Assembly (NCBI GenBank): GCA_003255025.1
Contig: QANY01003971.1
Span: 248,001-312,000 of the forward strand
Reading direction: 5' to 3'
DNA from: Datisca glomerata
Taxonomy: Eukaryota; Streptophyta; Magnoliopsida; Cucurbitales; Datiscaceae
DNA length: 64,000 nucleotides
Each line of letters opens with the position of its first letter. The first letter of the stretch is position 1. The position numbers were made by a program, and so were the translations under genes. Positions 48,401-61,600 of the stretch are shown here, one piece after another. Under the pieces are notes generated by a model. That model saw only the letters and a program-made list of their open reading frames with translations, did not search any database and was not told the origin of the DNA.

Positions 48401-48902
48401 ATTGTTTTCTACCTGAGCTCCCACGCATATACATTCACACACATAATCTTTTAGTCATCAGCATTGTTTTCTACCTGAGCTCCCACAAATATACATCCAC
48501 GCACATAATCTTTTAGTCATATTCTCTGCTTAATTTGTGTGTTGTTTTGAATATGTTGACAAATTTTTGTTTTGTTTCATTATTGGTGGTAATAGAACCT
48601 TTAGATTGTGTTCGGATCTTGAAAACTTTGAGGGGAAGGAAAATTATTTTGTGGGGATTTATATTTCCATTGATTGGTACTATTTGAATATGGATAGAAA
48701 ATTAGTGTTAGGATAAAACTTTATCATTTTCTTTCGTTTTCCTACATATTCTCTTTTTCTTTTCCTATCATATTCTTTCCTCCCTAATTTCCATGATCCA
48801 AAAAATGTTTGCCAAATGCAGGAGCTGTTGTCAAAGGAAGTACCAGATGCAATGGTACTAGAGCCTACTCCTGGTCTACCTCTAGAAATTCCCCCACCTT
48901 AG
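45484..48902 (+). CDS. Metallo-beta-lactamase-fold protein, 8 exons
   Basis: Exons read by eye: 45484-45635, 45726-45825, 45924-46049, 46171-46329, 47771-47889, 48012-48203, 48304-48394, 48822-48902. All introns are GT-AG and phases join to 340 codons (339 residues plus TAG). The start MAVVQLNSLPIICKPRGDKR has a good context (gccATGG). Its first ~50 residues are Ser/Arg/Leu-rich with few acids, like a plastid transit peptide. An in-frame ATG at 45355 would lengthen it by 43 residues but lacks that context. The fold is suggested by KLTYLEGNSWLW, TMLVDPILVGNLDF, LLITQSLDDHCH (the beta-lactamase HxHxDH region), VIATPNAKVLL and ITPVIKQLLPSF. The first His of HxHxDH is Gln, and the third position is Leu, so a standard di-metal site is not certain. 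It is the only intact host gene seen here. Substrate unknown. Confidence 0.9.
46424..46790. mobile_element. Probable transposon remnant in intron 4
   Basis: Intron 4 (46330-47770) is by far the longest. Its first third contains TTGGTAAAATACAGTTTACT and nearby CCCTATAGTTTAATC and TCAATTCAGTCCCTACGATT, wording common in a widespread class of non-autonomous plant DNA transposons. No paired terminal repeat or target duplication was established. The 71-codon minus-strand frame inside (46574-46789) is not convincing as a gene. Confidence 0.4.
48397..48520 (+). repeat. 62-bp tandem duplication in intron 7
   Basis: CAGCATTGTTTTCTACCTGA starts at 48397 and again at 48459. The two copies differ at only about three positions. 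The first copy begins two bases inside the intron 7 donor (AAG|GTCAGC); the second copy is preceded by CAT rather than GT, so it does not create a second donor. Confidence 0.9.
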
Positions 48903-49290
48903 GATACATCTTACTTTTGTTTATTCATTGTAAAAACATAGGTTCTGCTAAATATGCATGTTTCTATTCAAGTTGTACCTGTTGCATCTCTCTTTTTTTA
49001 TATATCTTTGATTGATCAAGTTTAAATAATCAATTATGTGATAATTATTTATAGATTAATTTGAATGAGATATAAAACATCAATTTATAAATAATTATCC
49101 ACATCTTAGTCACTTAACATGATAAATTATTTAGTTATCTTAGAATTATTCCATATTTCATTAGGGTGTGGACTGAGTAAAGATGGGCCTCTTGAATGAG
49201 AATATGGCCTTTTTTACAACGGAGAAAGGGAATTACACGAAGTTCAAATCGAATCTCAGAATTAGAGGATGTAAATTCTCCACATGACAA
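48903..49290 (+). other. 3' flank of the metallo-beta-lactamase-fold gene
   Basis: Probable 3' untranslated region and downstream sequence. T-rich and AT-rich. No clear single polyadenylation site can be chosen. No further gene. Confidence 0.4.
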
Positions 49291-49877
49291 CTTGAGTTAA
49301 GTGCTCGAGTCGCTAGCGCATAGTAATTAGCTTCCAAACACAAACTTTATTGTTCTTGTGAGAAATAGGCGGGCTATTTATATAAATAAGTTAGAAGCAA
49401 GTAAATATTATAAATCAACTTATTTTGTCTAAGTAACAATATTTGAAAGGGCTTTTAGCATAGATAGCTCCCAGTCCCATTATAGAACTTATAGGTAAAA
49501 ATGACCAACAATTTAATGGCATGTAAAAATGACATTTTTTAAGTTATGAAGTTTTAAGCTAGTTATGAATTTACTATTTTACTTTTTTATTTTTGTAACT
49601 ATCAAGAGTAATTTTTTATCAATTTTATATTTTTCCATTGTGTTTGTTTATGATATTTTCTCACTTCTCTTAAATAATTTCCTTCAAGACAAATTATTCT
49701 AAAAATAATTCTACTTTCATTTTCTTTATATGTCGCTTTCTCCCCTCCCCTCCCCACGCCCCACTCTTTCTATTTCTGTTTCATTTTTTTGTGAAGAAAA
49801 TAAAAATGGATTGAGAGATCCCCACGCCCCTTACTCGGTCAATTGCAATTATCTCATCAATAGTTAAACATATAGTT

Positions 49878-49880
<3 letters not shown>

Positions 49881-49933
<53 letters not shown>

Positions 49934-49941
49934 CCCCCCCC
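49881..49941 (+). repeat. (CT)n microsatellite with poly-C
   Basis: About 25 uninterrupted CT units followed by a C run. It occupies the junction between two 130-bp subrepeats. Confidence 0.95.
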
Positions 49942-50996
49942 ACTCCCTCTATCTTTGTTTCATTTCTTTTGTGAAGAAAAATAAAAATGGAATGAGATAT
50001 CCTACGTCCCTTACTCGGTCAATTGCATTTATCTCATTAAATATGTAAACATATATTTAACTTGCGGTTAATAAATTCTTTTTTTCTGTTATTTTACATG
50101 CTAATGTATCATATTTTTTATCATTCTCTTATATTTATTCGACATTAGCCAAAAGATAGACATCATTAGTTTTACAGTCAATCATCCTTGTACGTGAGCA
50201 TAAAAAAATAAATTAGAACGACCTTCTACTAAGTAAATAATTTGTTAACAATAAGTAAAAAATATGCAGATTGTGAAAAATAACTTGTAAACTAAAACAA
50301 GAAGATAAAATAATTTCCGTTAATTTCTGTAGATGCATTGTAGATTGGACAGATTATTTAGGAAAATGTCATAAACAAACTTAAGAAAGAAAGAAAAAGT
50401 AATGAGATGTTATTCTCGGTGGTTATAAAACAAGTTAAATATTAAAATAGTAAGCTCATAATTAATTAAAACTTGCTAAACTCAAAAGGGTCATTTTTGG
50501 ATACATACATGTGAATGATATTATTGCATATAAGTTAGAGCTCGAGTCCCTAGCACATAGTAGTTGGACTATATAAATAATCAGCTCAATAATCCCTCCT
50601 AAGCACAGACTTTATTGTTCTTGTGAGAAATAGGCAGACTATTTATGTCAATAAGTAACAAGCAACTAAATATTATAAATCAACTTAGTTTATCTAGATA
50701 ACAATATTTGAAATGGCTTTTAGTATAGATAACCCCATTATAGAATTTATAGGCAAAAATGATCCAACAATTTCATAGTACTTAAAAAATGACATTTTTT
50801 AAGTTATGAAGTTTTAAGCTAGTTATGAATTTACTATTTTACTTTTTTATTTTTATAACCATCAAGAGTAATTTTTTTTATATCAATTTTATGTTTCTCA
50901 TTGTGTTTGTTTATGATATTTTCTCACTTCTCTTAAATAGTTTCGTTCAAGATAAATTATTCTAAAAAATATACTTTCATTTTCTTCATGTGTCGC

Positions 50997-50999
<3 letters not shown>

Positions 51000-51036
<37 letters not shown>

Positions 51037-51050
51037 TTCTCTCTNCCCCA
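51000..51050 (+). repeat. (CT)n microsatellite with an undetermined base
   Basis: Imperfect CT tract in the equivalent place of the second long unit. The base at 51045 is N, the only undetermined base seen in the window, so this tract was probably hard to sequence or join. Confidence 0.95.
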
Positions 51051-52060
51051 TGTTCGGTCAATTACATTTATCTAATATATAAGTAAATATTTAATTTACC
51101 TCTCTCTCTCTCCCCCTCCCTCTATCTTTAATTCATTTTTTTTGTAAAAAAATAAAAATGGAATGAGAGTTCCACGCCTCTTGCTCACTGAATTGCATTT
51201 ATCTCATCAATAGGTAAACATATAGTTTACCTCTCTCTTACCCCCCTCCCCTATCTCTATTTCAATTTTTTTTTGTGAAAAAAATAAAAATGGAATGAGA
51301 TATCCCCACGCCCCTTGCTCGGTCAATTGCATTTATCTCATCAATAGGTAAACATATAGTTAACTTGCCATTAATATATTCTTTATTTATTGTTCTTGCT
51401 ACATTCTAATATATCATATTTTCAATCATTTTCTTATATGTGTTGGACATTAGCCAAAAGATAGATATCATATAATCATCTTTGCAGGCGAGCATAAAAA
51501 AATAAATTGGAATGGCCTTCTACTAAGTGAACAATTTGTTGATAATAAGTAAAAACTATATTTACTGATTTCAGATTGGGAAAATAACTTGTAAACTAAA
51601 ACAAGAATATAAAATAATTTTTAAATAATTTCTGCAGATGTATTGTAGATTGGACAAGTTTTTTTAAGAGAATATCATAAACAAATATAAGAAAGAAAAT
51701 ATAATGGCAAGTTACTCTCTGTGGTTCCAAAACAAGTTAAATGCTAAAATAGTAAGCTCATAACTAATTTAAATTTCTTAAACTCAAAATATTCATTTTT
51801 GCATATATATATATATATGAATGATATTCTTGCATAAAGTTAATAAAAATGACAAGAAGATAAAATAATTTTCTATGATTTCTGCAGATGTATTGTAGAT
51901 TGGACAAATTTTTTAGAAAAATATCATAAACATACAGAAGAAAGAAAAAGTAATGGGAAGTTACTCTCTATGATTACAAAACAAGTTAAATGATAAAATA
52001 ATAAGCTCATAAATAACTTAAACTTCTTAAATTCAAAATAATCATTTTGCATACATACAT

Positions 52061-54016
52061 ATTAATTAAGTATTTTATGATATGTTTAGGTATGCAACTC
52101 AATGCTTAACATCTCAAGAAACAAAAAACCCGTCCACTACCTGCCCTCTCCCACGACTCTTTGTTGTGTCTAAAAATATTTTTCTCCATTAAACCCTGTT
52201 TCGAAGTAGTAGTGATTACACAAAGTTTAATGAATTCTATATCTTCCTTATTTATATTTATTGGTCAATGAGGATTGGTAGAATGTTAGAACAGATACTA
52301 TAAAATCTTATTTCTCTTTAACTTAGCTCAATCTTGAGTAAATTGTTCTATACATCAAAATTATTAGTATTTTCTTTGTAGTATTATTGTCTCTCCCACA
52401 ATTTATACTTTTTTTGTCTTTTTGTTTTTGCTCTGACTTGTTTTCCTCGTCAATGATGAATCTTTCGATACTAATTATTCTCTTGATTTGCTTGCAGGTG
52501 CAATTTTTCCTTTGCAATGACAATTTACAATGTTGGGTATGCCTATTTGATAAGCTATCATCATTTCTATTTTACTTTCGTTGAGATTTCTCCATCTGGT
52601 GTTTGTCCTTTCATTATTTACTATATTAAGATTTTCTATTCAATTTTGTCTGTTGGGTTTTCATGACCTAATTATCCATATCTAAAGTAATCACACTAAA
52701 ACATTGTCCTCTATCTAATTCTAGCATAATCCTATTATAAGATAATGTTTATTTAAAAGTTTACACTGATAATTTCAGATTGTTATAAATGTCATTATAT
52801 TATAATCTCAAATTATTGTATCAAAATAATTTAGTTAATCCCATGCATCACACGTACATTTAACTACTAAATTAGATAATGCGGTGCATTTATTTTAATA
52901 TGAATCTTAAAAGTTTAAATAAGATTCTTTTAGAAATAATCTTGCTTATAGAAGATTATATTAATGATGTCGAGGTTATTTTATAATCTTCCTTTATGTG
53001 GAAGATCTGAATTAATTGTCTTATTTCTAATAAGCTAAAAACTAAGTGAAAAATAAATTCGATTCTATAATTATGGTAAATGTTTTATGTCGCTTTAATG
53101 TTCCGAAAAATACAATTAGCATTTCTTCAGTTATTTTATAAAGCGCACAATTGGAACAAACATATTGTATAAATCATTGAACGCTATAATTATATCATCG
53201 TTTATCTAATTATTTCTTAGTGAATACATTTATTTAAGAATAATTTTAAGTTGATCAACTAATTGATGACAAGTTTTAAGTGATCAGGTGATTTAACAGA
53301 CATTAATAGCTTGGTAATTGATGACTCATTGAAATATTTTGACAAATTAACATATGAATTATTGACACATCACTTGGTCACTTAAAAACTTTGATCAATT
53401 ACACGATAAGTGTAGAATTACTTTTATCTAAATATTTATGTAAAGTAGCCCTAGTTGCTACAGTTATATTACACAATTTGTGTGTCTTGGTCTTTTAGGG
53501 ATAAGTTTTCATTAAGTTCTTATTAATGTTTGCTTGTTCACAACTTTTAGGGTCCCTGTATAAAAAGAGCCATTGTCAACAAAAATTCAGTCTTTTCTTT
53601 CTTGAGAGACTAATAATACTTCGCTTCTAACCTGGGTTAGGAGTAGCAGCTCTCCTCCTAGTCGCTGGCGTGGTTCAACATATGAATCAATGTGTTGAGA
53701 ATAATCAATAAAATGTTAGGATTTATACTTCTTTTAGATTAAATATAAAGATGCAAAAATATAGTTGAATCAGGTCAGATGAAAGAACGAACTTGAATTC
53801 TCACCCTAGTGAGGAACCAAGTATTGGTCGAGATGTAACTCCTGTATTATCACTTCCTCTTCATCATTAGCATATTGGTAATAGACCATTTAGCTTATTG
53901 ATCAATAGCTAATCTGAGAGAATAGAAGTTTATGTTAGCAAGATAAGAATGATAGAATCTACCATTTCCCTAAAAATCTCATTTCGTTTAGAATCAAGCT
54001 AGATACTATTAAGTAT
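52061..54016. other. AT-rich region, possible old LTR
   Basis: No gene. TGTATAAAAAGAGCC near 53557, followed by CAGTCTTTTCTTTCTTGAGAG, has the look of an LTR promoter and transcription start, but no partner copy or ends were recognised. Otherwise featureless. Confidence 0.35.
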
Positions 54017-54265
54017 CACTACTACAAAATTGTTTTTTAATGACGGGGATTTCCCGTCGTCTTAAAAGGTATCGTAAAAATCACATATTTTTTTACGACG
54101 GGTAAAAAAATGACGGCTATTCCAGACACCGTCATCTTCAAATCCATAAGAACGACAGTTGTTTTGTAGTTCGCGACAGTTACTGCACACACTGTCATCG
54201 TCATCTTCATTTTTGTTATTGTTTTACGACGGTTTATCTACAAACCGTCGTATGTGGTGATATAT
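54017..54265. mobile_element. CACTA terminus and subterminal repeats
   Basis: CACTACTACAAAATTG at 54017 is a CACTA terminal repeat. It is followed by GACGGGGATTTCCCGTCGTC and further GACGG/CCGTC motifs to about 54256, typical binding-site clusters for CACTA accessory proteins. The TNP2 pseudogene on the minus strand ends at 54732, so this is the 3' end of that element. Motifs resemble those at 35679. Confidence 0.8.
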
Positions 54266-54731
54266 ATTTTTTTAAAATTTATTTACAGTATAATTAAACC
54301 AACTTATTAGAATTGAATAATAAATTAAAACAGAAAAACACCACAAATATATCAACAGACAGTATAACTCTTCATTGCATACAATATGATTATCCTCAAA
54401 ATTTCTAACATTGTAGACCAGAAGAAACAAATAACGTAATTAATTACAAAAATCTTGAAACTAATGAACTTTGAATACTTCTTTAAGTTATTCTAGTTGC
54501 TTCCAAATTGATCTACTTAGTTGTTGAACCCTGCAAAAAATAAAGGTTGTTTTAACCCATCAATTCATTATAAAGTAAAGTAGTATTGAAAGTTGTCATT
54601 CATACATGTTTTGTTGATTTGATATTTAATGTTTCGTTTATCCACTCATGTCTTGCATTATAAATTATTTAGTTTAACTCTGTGTAAAAGATAAAACATA
54701 TAAAGTTAAAAAAATTATAAACGCACCAATA

Positions 54732-57700
54732 TCACACTAACCACAAGACATAGTTAAATGTAATACCTTCAATAATCACAGTGTCTTTGCCATTTGGTCG
54801 AACATAAGCAACCTCGTTTTCACCATCTGTGTCAAATATTTCAACAGAAGGAATCTCTTTCATAAACAAATAATAATCTAATAATATATCACCTAAATCA
54901 TCATCAATTATACTTTTACGATATTCTCTTTGAGTGGAAGATAAAACAACTTACCATCTTGGATCTTCAACATAAAAAAACTTGTTTTACTTGCGAAGAT
55001 AAAATGAAAGGCTCATTTTTTGCAAACTAATCTTGCAAGATCAACTAATATAAATCTAAGATCATCAACTTTGATCTCATTACTATTCTCAACTCACTCA
55101 CATTTAAACAACAAAATTCTAAACATATGATAATTAAGCTCCCAAATATCTTTGATCACTCCATAAAAGGACGAGTCTGAGTAAATAATATTGTTATCCT
55201 TAGCACTTGCAATCTCCATTGTATGTGCCACTACACTAATTCCACTGTTATGGAAACATCGATCGTTAGCATGACATTTTATATGAATTCTATAGCCCTT
55301 CATGGCATAACCGAAATATTTGATTACCTCATAAGTTGGGTTGTATGCTATCCACATCAGTGTATTTGTTACACTTATAGAGACATCGATATCATTTACT
55401 TGATCATGCAGCCAATAAATAAATATCTGGTTATGCTCATCTTGTAGCCATTTATGTCTCCTTGATTTATTAAGATACTTCTTTCTCAAGAAAGTCATAT
55501 GTTGCCTATATAACAACAAAAAACAAAAATTCAAATAGAGTATGAAATAAAGAACCATTATAAAAAAACAATAAGCATGATAACAAATAAAAGATTGAGA
55601 TTATTATATTTACTCGATATAGGGTTGAATTTCATTAGTATTTTCTAATACGTAACGATCTGCTTGCTTCCACTGTATGTGATCATTTCTTTCTACATAA
55701 CCACTTGATAAGGGCTTACCATCTTTCAAATCAGCATCTGAGCATGGAACTCTAATTGATTTAACTCCTAGACATTTGGTACAAAACTCTACAGCTTCTT
55801 CAGCAATATAACACTCACTAATGCAACTCTCTGGATGATTATGATTTCTTAGATAACCCTATAACACTTTCATATATCATTCAAATGGGTTCATCCACCG
55901 CAAGTAAATTGGTCCACAAAGTTGTATCTCTCTAACAAGGTGCACAGTGAGATGAACCATGACGGTGAAGAATGTGGGAGGAATTTTTTTTTCAAGAATA
56001 CATAACCTCACAACAATTTCTTTTTGTTGCACATCTAGTTGTGTAACATCTATAATCTTACTACAAATTGCATTAAAGAATGAACAAAGTTTGATGATTG
56101 CATATCCTACAAACAAAGTTTGATGATTGCATATCCTACATGATCTGATAATAATCCATGTATTGCCGCATGGAGTATATGATACATTAATCTATGAAAA
56201 TTGTGAGATTTCAACCCATTAAAACTAAGATCTTTCAAAGAAACTAGATTTTGATAATTTGATGAGTACCCTTCAATAACTTTTATGTTAGCTAATGTAG
56301 TGCATAGTTTCTTCTTTTCTACTCGTGACAATTTGAAACAAGCTGGGGGTAGCACTATATGTTTTGCATCGACTTTTGGCGCCAATTCTGGTCTAATGCC
56401 CATTTTAACAAGATCCATATGAGTGACAACCCATTTCTTAACTTCCCGAAAATGTCAAGCAGTGTTCCTATAATATTCATGCAATTTTTTTTTCAATGTG
56501 CATAACATCGAGACAATGTCGATTGAAGAAAATTGATTTCTTCTTCCAGTAAGATTTGGACAATCCATCTTTCATCGATTCCTGCACATTCTTCTTTCCG
56601 AGTGTAAATCTAACTTTCTCAACTCTTTCCAACACTTGTTTTTCACTTAAAGGTGCATGGATTATTCTAATCTCTTGATTACCATCAAATGCCTTTTTTT
56701 TACCTTCTATAAGGATGTGTGAGTGATAAAAAATATTCTACGTCCTATACATTCATTTTGTTTGCTGTGTTTTAGCCTAATAGAAGATGTATCTTCTGCA
56801 CATATTGGACAAGCATAATAACCTTTAACACTGCATCCACATAAGTTTTTATATGCAGAAAAATCATTGATCGTCACATTAAGACTACTCTTAGAGTAAA
56901 ACACTCTTCCCGATATGCATCATACGCCTCAATTCCCACTTCCCAGAGAACTTTAAGATAATCAATCAAAGCTGCTAAACAAACATCAATATCATTTTCT
57001 GGTTGCTTGAGACCAGCTATTAACAATGTTAACATCATGTATTTTCTTTTTATGCACAACCATGGAGGGAGATTATATATCACCATAATAACAGGCCAAC
57101 AACTATATTTACTACTAAGGGAACTAAATGAATTTATCCCATCTACTGCAATAGGTAGCCAATGTCTTGGCTCAACTGCGAAATCTGACCACTTGTGGTC
57201 TATAAGCTTCCAAGATGGAGAATTGGCTGGATGACGTAATTTACCACCTATTTCCCTATCATAAGCATGTCATGTCAAGTTTTTTGCAATATGACTACTC
57301 TTATATATTCGTTTAAACCGTGTGAGGGAGGAAAATACCATATCACCTTTGCAGGCACTCATTTTTTCTCCCCTGACAAATTTTTTGATGGTTTCCATCT
57401 CGAGACATAACACACAGGACATAAAAGTTCTTCTACATGCTCATTTCTATATAAAATACAATCATTAGGACATGCATGTATTTTTCGATCATACTCCATT
57501 CCTAAAGCACACAAGGTTTTCTTAGCCTCGTAGAATAAATCGGGCATTTGATTGCCATCTGGAAGCATTTCCTCCAATACACTTAATAAATATGAAAAAC
57601 TTATGTCACTCTATCCATATTTAGCATTTGAATTATACAAGTTCATTAATGTAGATAAAATTTTATGAGCTTTCTACAAGTAGGGTACAATGGCATCTCA

Positions 57701-58083
57701 GCGTCATTAAGCATCTTTTTGAATTTCTCAGGATTATCTAAATAAAAATCTTCTACTGCTTCAACCATATTTACAATACATTCATAATCATCAATATCTA
57801 CATGAGATCTCTCTCTTCCTTCATTTATACCAAACGTACTTTTTCTAGAATTATCTAATTCTCCATGCCACATCCATGTTTGATATCCTTGATCTATACC
57901 ATTAATGAATAAGTGATTTCTTACCTAAGAGAAAGTGAAATATTTGAGATTCTCACATTCCACACACGGACAACGTAAGAAACAAAGGTCATTTCCATGC
58001 TCCATCGCATACTTGAGAAAATTGTCAACCCTAATGTCATAATTTGTAGATGTTCTATCCATAAACATCTATGATTTATCCAT
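54732..58083 (-). pseudogene. CACTA TNP2-type transposase
   Basis: Starts MDKS at 58083 with a TAG where the family usually has Trp. The Transposase-associated domain follows (NYDIRVDNFLKYAMEHGND, FLRCPCVECENLKY, DIDDYECIVNMVEAVEDF). The Tnp2 catalytic region includes LPDGNQMPDLFYEAKKTLCA, CPNDCILYRNE, AVEPRHWLPIAVDGIN and NLPPWLCIKRKY, then YYACPICAEDTSSIRLKHSK. DUF4218 follows at 56420-55880 (LKSHNFHRLMYHILHAAIHG, MVHLTVHLVREIQLCGP), broken by a 29-bp duplication. DUF4216 is at 55558-55094 (NSGISVVAHTMEIASAKD, YGVIKDIWELNY). The C terminus has QVKQVFFYVEDPRW. Several stops and frame changes make it inactive. Introns are likely (a donor-like GTATTAC near 54750). TNP2 catalyses CACTA excision and insertion. 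Confidence 0.85.
56083..56139. repeat. 29-bp duplication in TNP2 DUF4218
   Basis: AACAAAGTTTGATGATTGCA starts at 56083 and again at 56112, with CATATCCTAC completing each copy. As 29 is not a multiple of three it shifts the transposase frame, which explains why the DUF4218 sequence VGYAIIKLC appears twice in overlapping pieces. Confidence 0.9.
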
Positions 58084-58419
58084 CCTGAGAATACAAAAAT
58101 ATATTGAAATCTCATTATTACCCTAGAATTAACATAATTAAATTAAAAAAGATGGAGAAAAAAAGAAATATACCTTCTAAATACGTGCGTTGGATGCATA
58201 AAAAAGAAATCAAGGAATCATTTGTTGAATGTAAATGAGATCTCAAGTTTAAGTAGACGAGGAAACAATTGATTCGAAGGAGAAGTAGAGAATCAAAGAT
58301 GACGATGAGACGCAGAGATAGTATCGATATATTAGAAACAACAGAGAGAATAAGAGAAAAGAAGTCGCGCGGTTTTTTTAAGTTAAAACATGTGATAAAG
58401 GACAATAGGTTGTATATAC

Positions 58420-58660
58420 CCCGTCATGAATGATGGCCAAATCCATGTGCAGGAATAAAAAAATTTAAAGTACGTGGTGTAAAGTGTTAAAACACGACGG
58501 GTGGGCTATAAGCCATCGTTAATCTAGTTTCTAGAATGACGGGTTCTAGAAAACCCATCGTTGTTGAACAACATAAAAAATGATGGTTATATATACACCG
58601 TCATTTTTGAAACTTCATTAACGATGAGGTATATATAACCCGTCATGTTTGATGCAACAA
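58420..58660. repeat. Internal cluster of GACGG/CCGTC subterminal-type motifs
   Basis: Upstream of the TNP2 start, motifs CCCGTCATG, ACGACGGGTG, ATGACGGGTT, ACCGTCATT and CCCGTCATG occur in both orientations, with decayed partners such as GCCATCGTT. They resemble the motifs at the 54017 end. Such clusters normally lie just inside a CACTA terminus, so TNP2 may end near here and the adjacent accessory gene may derive from a neighbouring or rearranged copy. One more pair lies at 59916-59966. Confidence 0.7.
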
Positions 58661-61600
58661 AATATAAAAAATAAAATTCAATTTTATTAATCCCCAATCC
58701 TGCAAATAAAAACATGTACAAGCCTACATAGAATACGACCACAAACTTAGAATTCATTTAGAATAATCTGTAGACCATTTCTATTAATATTTAAAATGTA
58801 ACTTATTAGACCGAGTAACTTATCTACAATCGTAAAAATTAAAATGAAACCTAAAGCTAGCTATCCCAACTGGCAGCACATATACTAGGCGAAGTGATCG
58901 GACCATTCAAATCGTACTTCATCAATCTCTTCTTGTGTATATGTTTATTTTTGTGAACTACCATAAAAAAATTAACAATTACGTTAGTCAAACTATTCTA
59001 CACTATCAATATTAAATATAGTGAAACAATAACTACTTTACGTACCATTTCATCCATAGACTTGTTACGATTCCCGATTATATGTTTCATGAAATGCATA
59101 ACAAAATACCCACATTCAACGCTCTCATCTTGCTTAGGACACTATTATATAAATTAATAAATCCAAACACTTAGCATAGACATAAAATATAAATGTATAA
59201 ATTAATACCTGAGGTTTTATCCACTTCAAGGACTTCCTAATTATCAGTTGTAGCATAGTTCTAGCAATATTGAAAGCCCTACATAAGAAAATTTAACTTT
59301 TAATTTTATCTTCATAGTGTAATTCATAATACATTTAATTATTAAATATAGAGTAAAACTTACTTCGTAACAACATCTTTTGGGTCCTTAAGACTAAAAT
59401 TATTAGTAGAGTCAAAGATATATGCACTGCTCTCGTGAAATCCAGGACGACCAATATCCAATGATGGGAGAAATTAAATGGAGCAAAAACATATTGTACA
59501 GGTCACGTGGCTATCAAAATATCAGAAATGTAACGTGCTCATCCTGAACTAGGATAGGTAGAGGGGCATCATCAATCATGACTAAATCAATTGATACACA
59601 TACATCCCCCTCTCCTAAAGTTCGTCCTACAATTAAAACGCATATAATTAAATCAAAATAATTTTATTAAATTCAAAGTAATTAAATAAAATGAATTAAA
59701 CACACTTTTTTTCAATGAAAAATAATTTTTCACCTTTTCTTCAACGACATCATCCTTGAATCTTCCTTTTTTATCCTTACGACACACTTCCACAACATTA
59801 CTGGATCTATTGGCTCGTTAGTACATTTTTCTTTTTGTTGTCATAACGGTTAACAGTAATTAAAGATATAGTAATTTACAAATAAATATTAAGTTTTGAA
59901 GAGGTTTACATATAAACCGTCATTGTTGTTAATTTAGTAACAATGTGGTTTATATTACCCGTCTTGTTTGATGCAACAAAATTAAAAAAATAAAATTCAA
60001 TTTTATTAATCCCTAATCCTACAAATAAAACCATGTACAAGTCTAGATAGAATACGATCACAAACTCAGAATTCATTCAGAATAATTTGTAGACCACTTC
60101 TATTAATATTTAAAATGTAACTTATTACACCTAGTATGTTATTTACAATCAGAATATCAAAATGCAACCAAAAGCTAGCTATCCTAATTGGCAGCACATA
60201 TACACAGCGAAGTGATCGGACCATTCGAATTGTACTTCATCAATCGCTTCTTGTGTATATGTTGATTAGTTTGTGAACTGCCAGAAAAAAATTATTTTAG
60301 TCAAACTATTCTACACTATCAATAGAATATATTAAATATAATGAAACAATAACTAATTTACATACCATTTCATTCATAGACTTCTTACGATTCTTCATTA
60401 ATTGTTTCATGAAACGTATAACAAAATAGCCACATTCAATGCTCCCAGCTTGTGTTGGACACTATTGTATAAATTAATTATATAGATTAATAAATCCAAA
60501 CACTTAGCATAACATAAAATATCAATGTATAAATTAATACCTTACACTTCAAGGATTTCCTAATTGTATGTTCTAGCATAGTTCTAGCAATATCGAAAGC
60601 CCTGCATAAGAAATTTTAACCCTCAATTATATCTTCATAGTGTAATTCATATTATATTTAATTATTAATTATAAAGTAAAACTTACTTCGTAACAACTTC
60701 TTTCGGGTCCTTATGACTAAAATTATTAATAGAGTAAAAGATATGTGCATTGCTCCCGTGAAAACCCAGGACGACCAATATCCAATGATGGGAGAAACTA
60801 AATGGAGCAAAAACATATTGCCCAGGTCGCGTGGCTATCAAAATATTGAAAATGTAACGTGCTCTCTCTTCCGAATTGCCCCATGTTGCACCTATGAGTG
60901 AAGGATCAACAAAGACAAATAAGTCGATGTGTTACTCTCATAACTTTCGATAAAGGGACCTACAATAAATAAAACACCCAAATATAAGCAATTAGCAGCA
61001 TCTTATAAAAATGTATATAAATATTGAATCGATTACTAAGCATCTTACTCCATATAAATTGACACTATACTACAAGATATCTCGCGTATTTCACATAATT
61101 GCTTAATATCATCTTTATCACAAAATGTTCTTGCATTATCATAACAAAAAATGACTCTCTCATAATCGATTGTAATGGCCTCATCCGCTCCCATCTTCTC
61201 GGCCATTGTGTAGAGATACTTTAGGCCTCGTGGAACGTCTACAGGCATTGTGTTTTGTGTAACAGGCTTCACAAGGGATTTCTTCTTTATAGATTTGTCC
61301 TAAATACAAAGTTAATTTAGTGTTTCAAAAGTTACTTTAGGGTCACCTTTAAGTGTCTCTAGCTACTCCTTAAATTTGACACTCCACTTTAAATTCACCT
61401 TATTCACAACTTACTCACAGACTCGAGCCAATTTATGGTCAATTCCAGCCTTTGAGTTGTGTCGAGGAAGTTTAAAAAATTTGGTTGGGGTCACAAAATG
61501 GCCCAAACCCCTTAACCGACCACCATGTTCGGGATTATCCAAAATGATGGTGAGAATGTCTTAGGTAGCGGAAGTACACACCTCTTTCTCCTAAAGTTCG

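Larger units (their letters stand above)
49290..52060. repeat. Higher-order tandem repeat, period about 1.26 kb
   Basis: Landmark CTTTATTGTTCTTGTGAGAA lies near 49344 and again near 50608; ACATTAGCCAAAAGATAGA near 50141 and 51447. So two long units (about 49290-50530 and 50530-51845) follow one another. The last 240 bp of the unit (AGATGTATTGTAGATTGGAC landmark) occurs a third time at about 51853-52050. Within units a 130-bp subrepeat (AAATAAAAATGGAATGAGA, then CGGTCAATTGCATTTATCTC) recurs at about 49760, 49950, 51120 and 51260, separated by pyrimidine tracts. No coding sequence is present. Confidence 0.85.

Noticed and set aside
52208..52216. GTAGTAGTG as the possible partner end for a CACTA element
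   Set aside because: The bases before it do not continue as TTTTTGTAGTAGTG and no subterminal motifs precede it.
55223..55447. Plus-strand frame within the TNP2 region
   Set aside because: It lies opposite the DUF4216 part, which has clear family motifs on the minus strand; the plus frame is a shadow.
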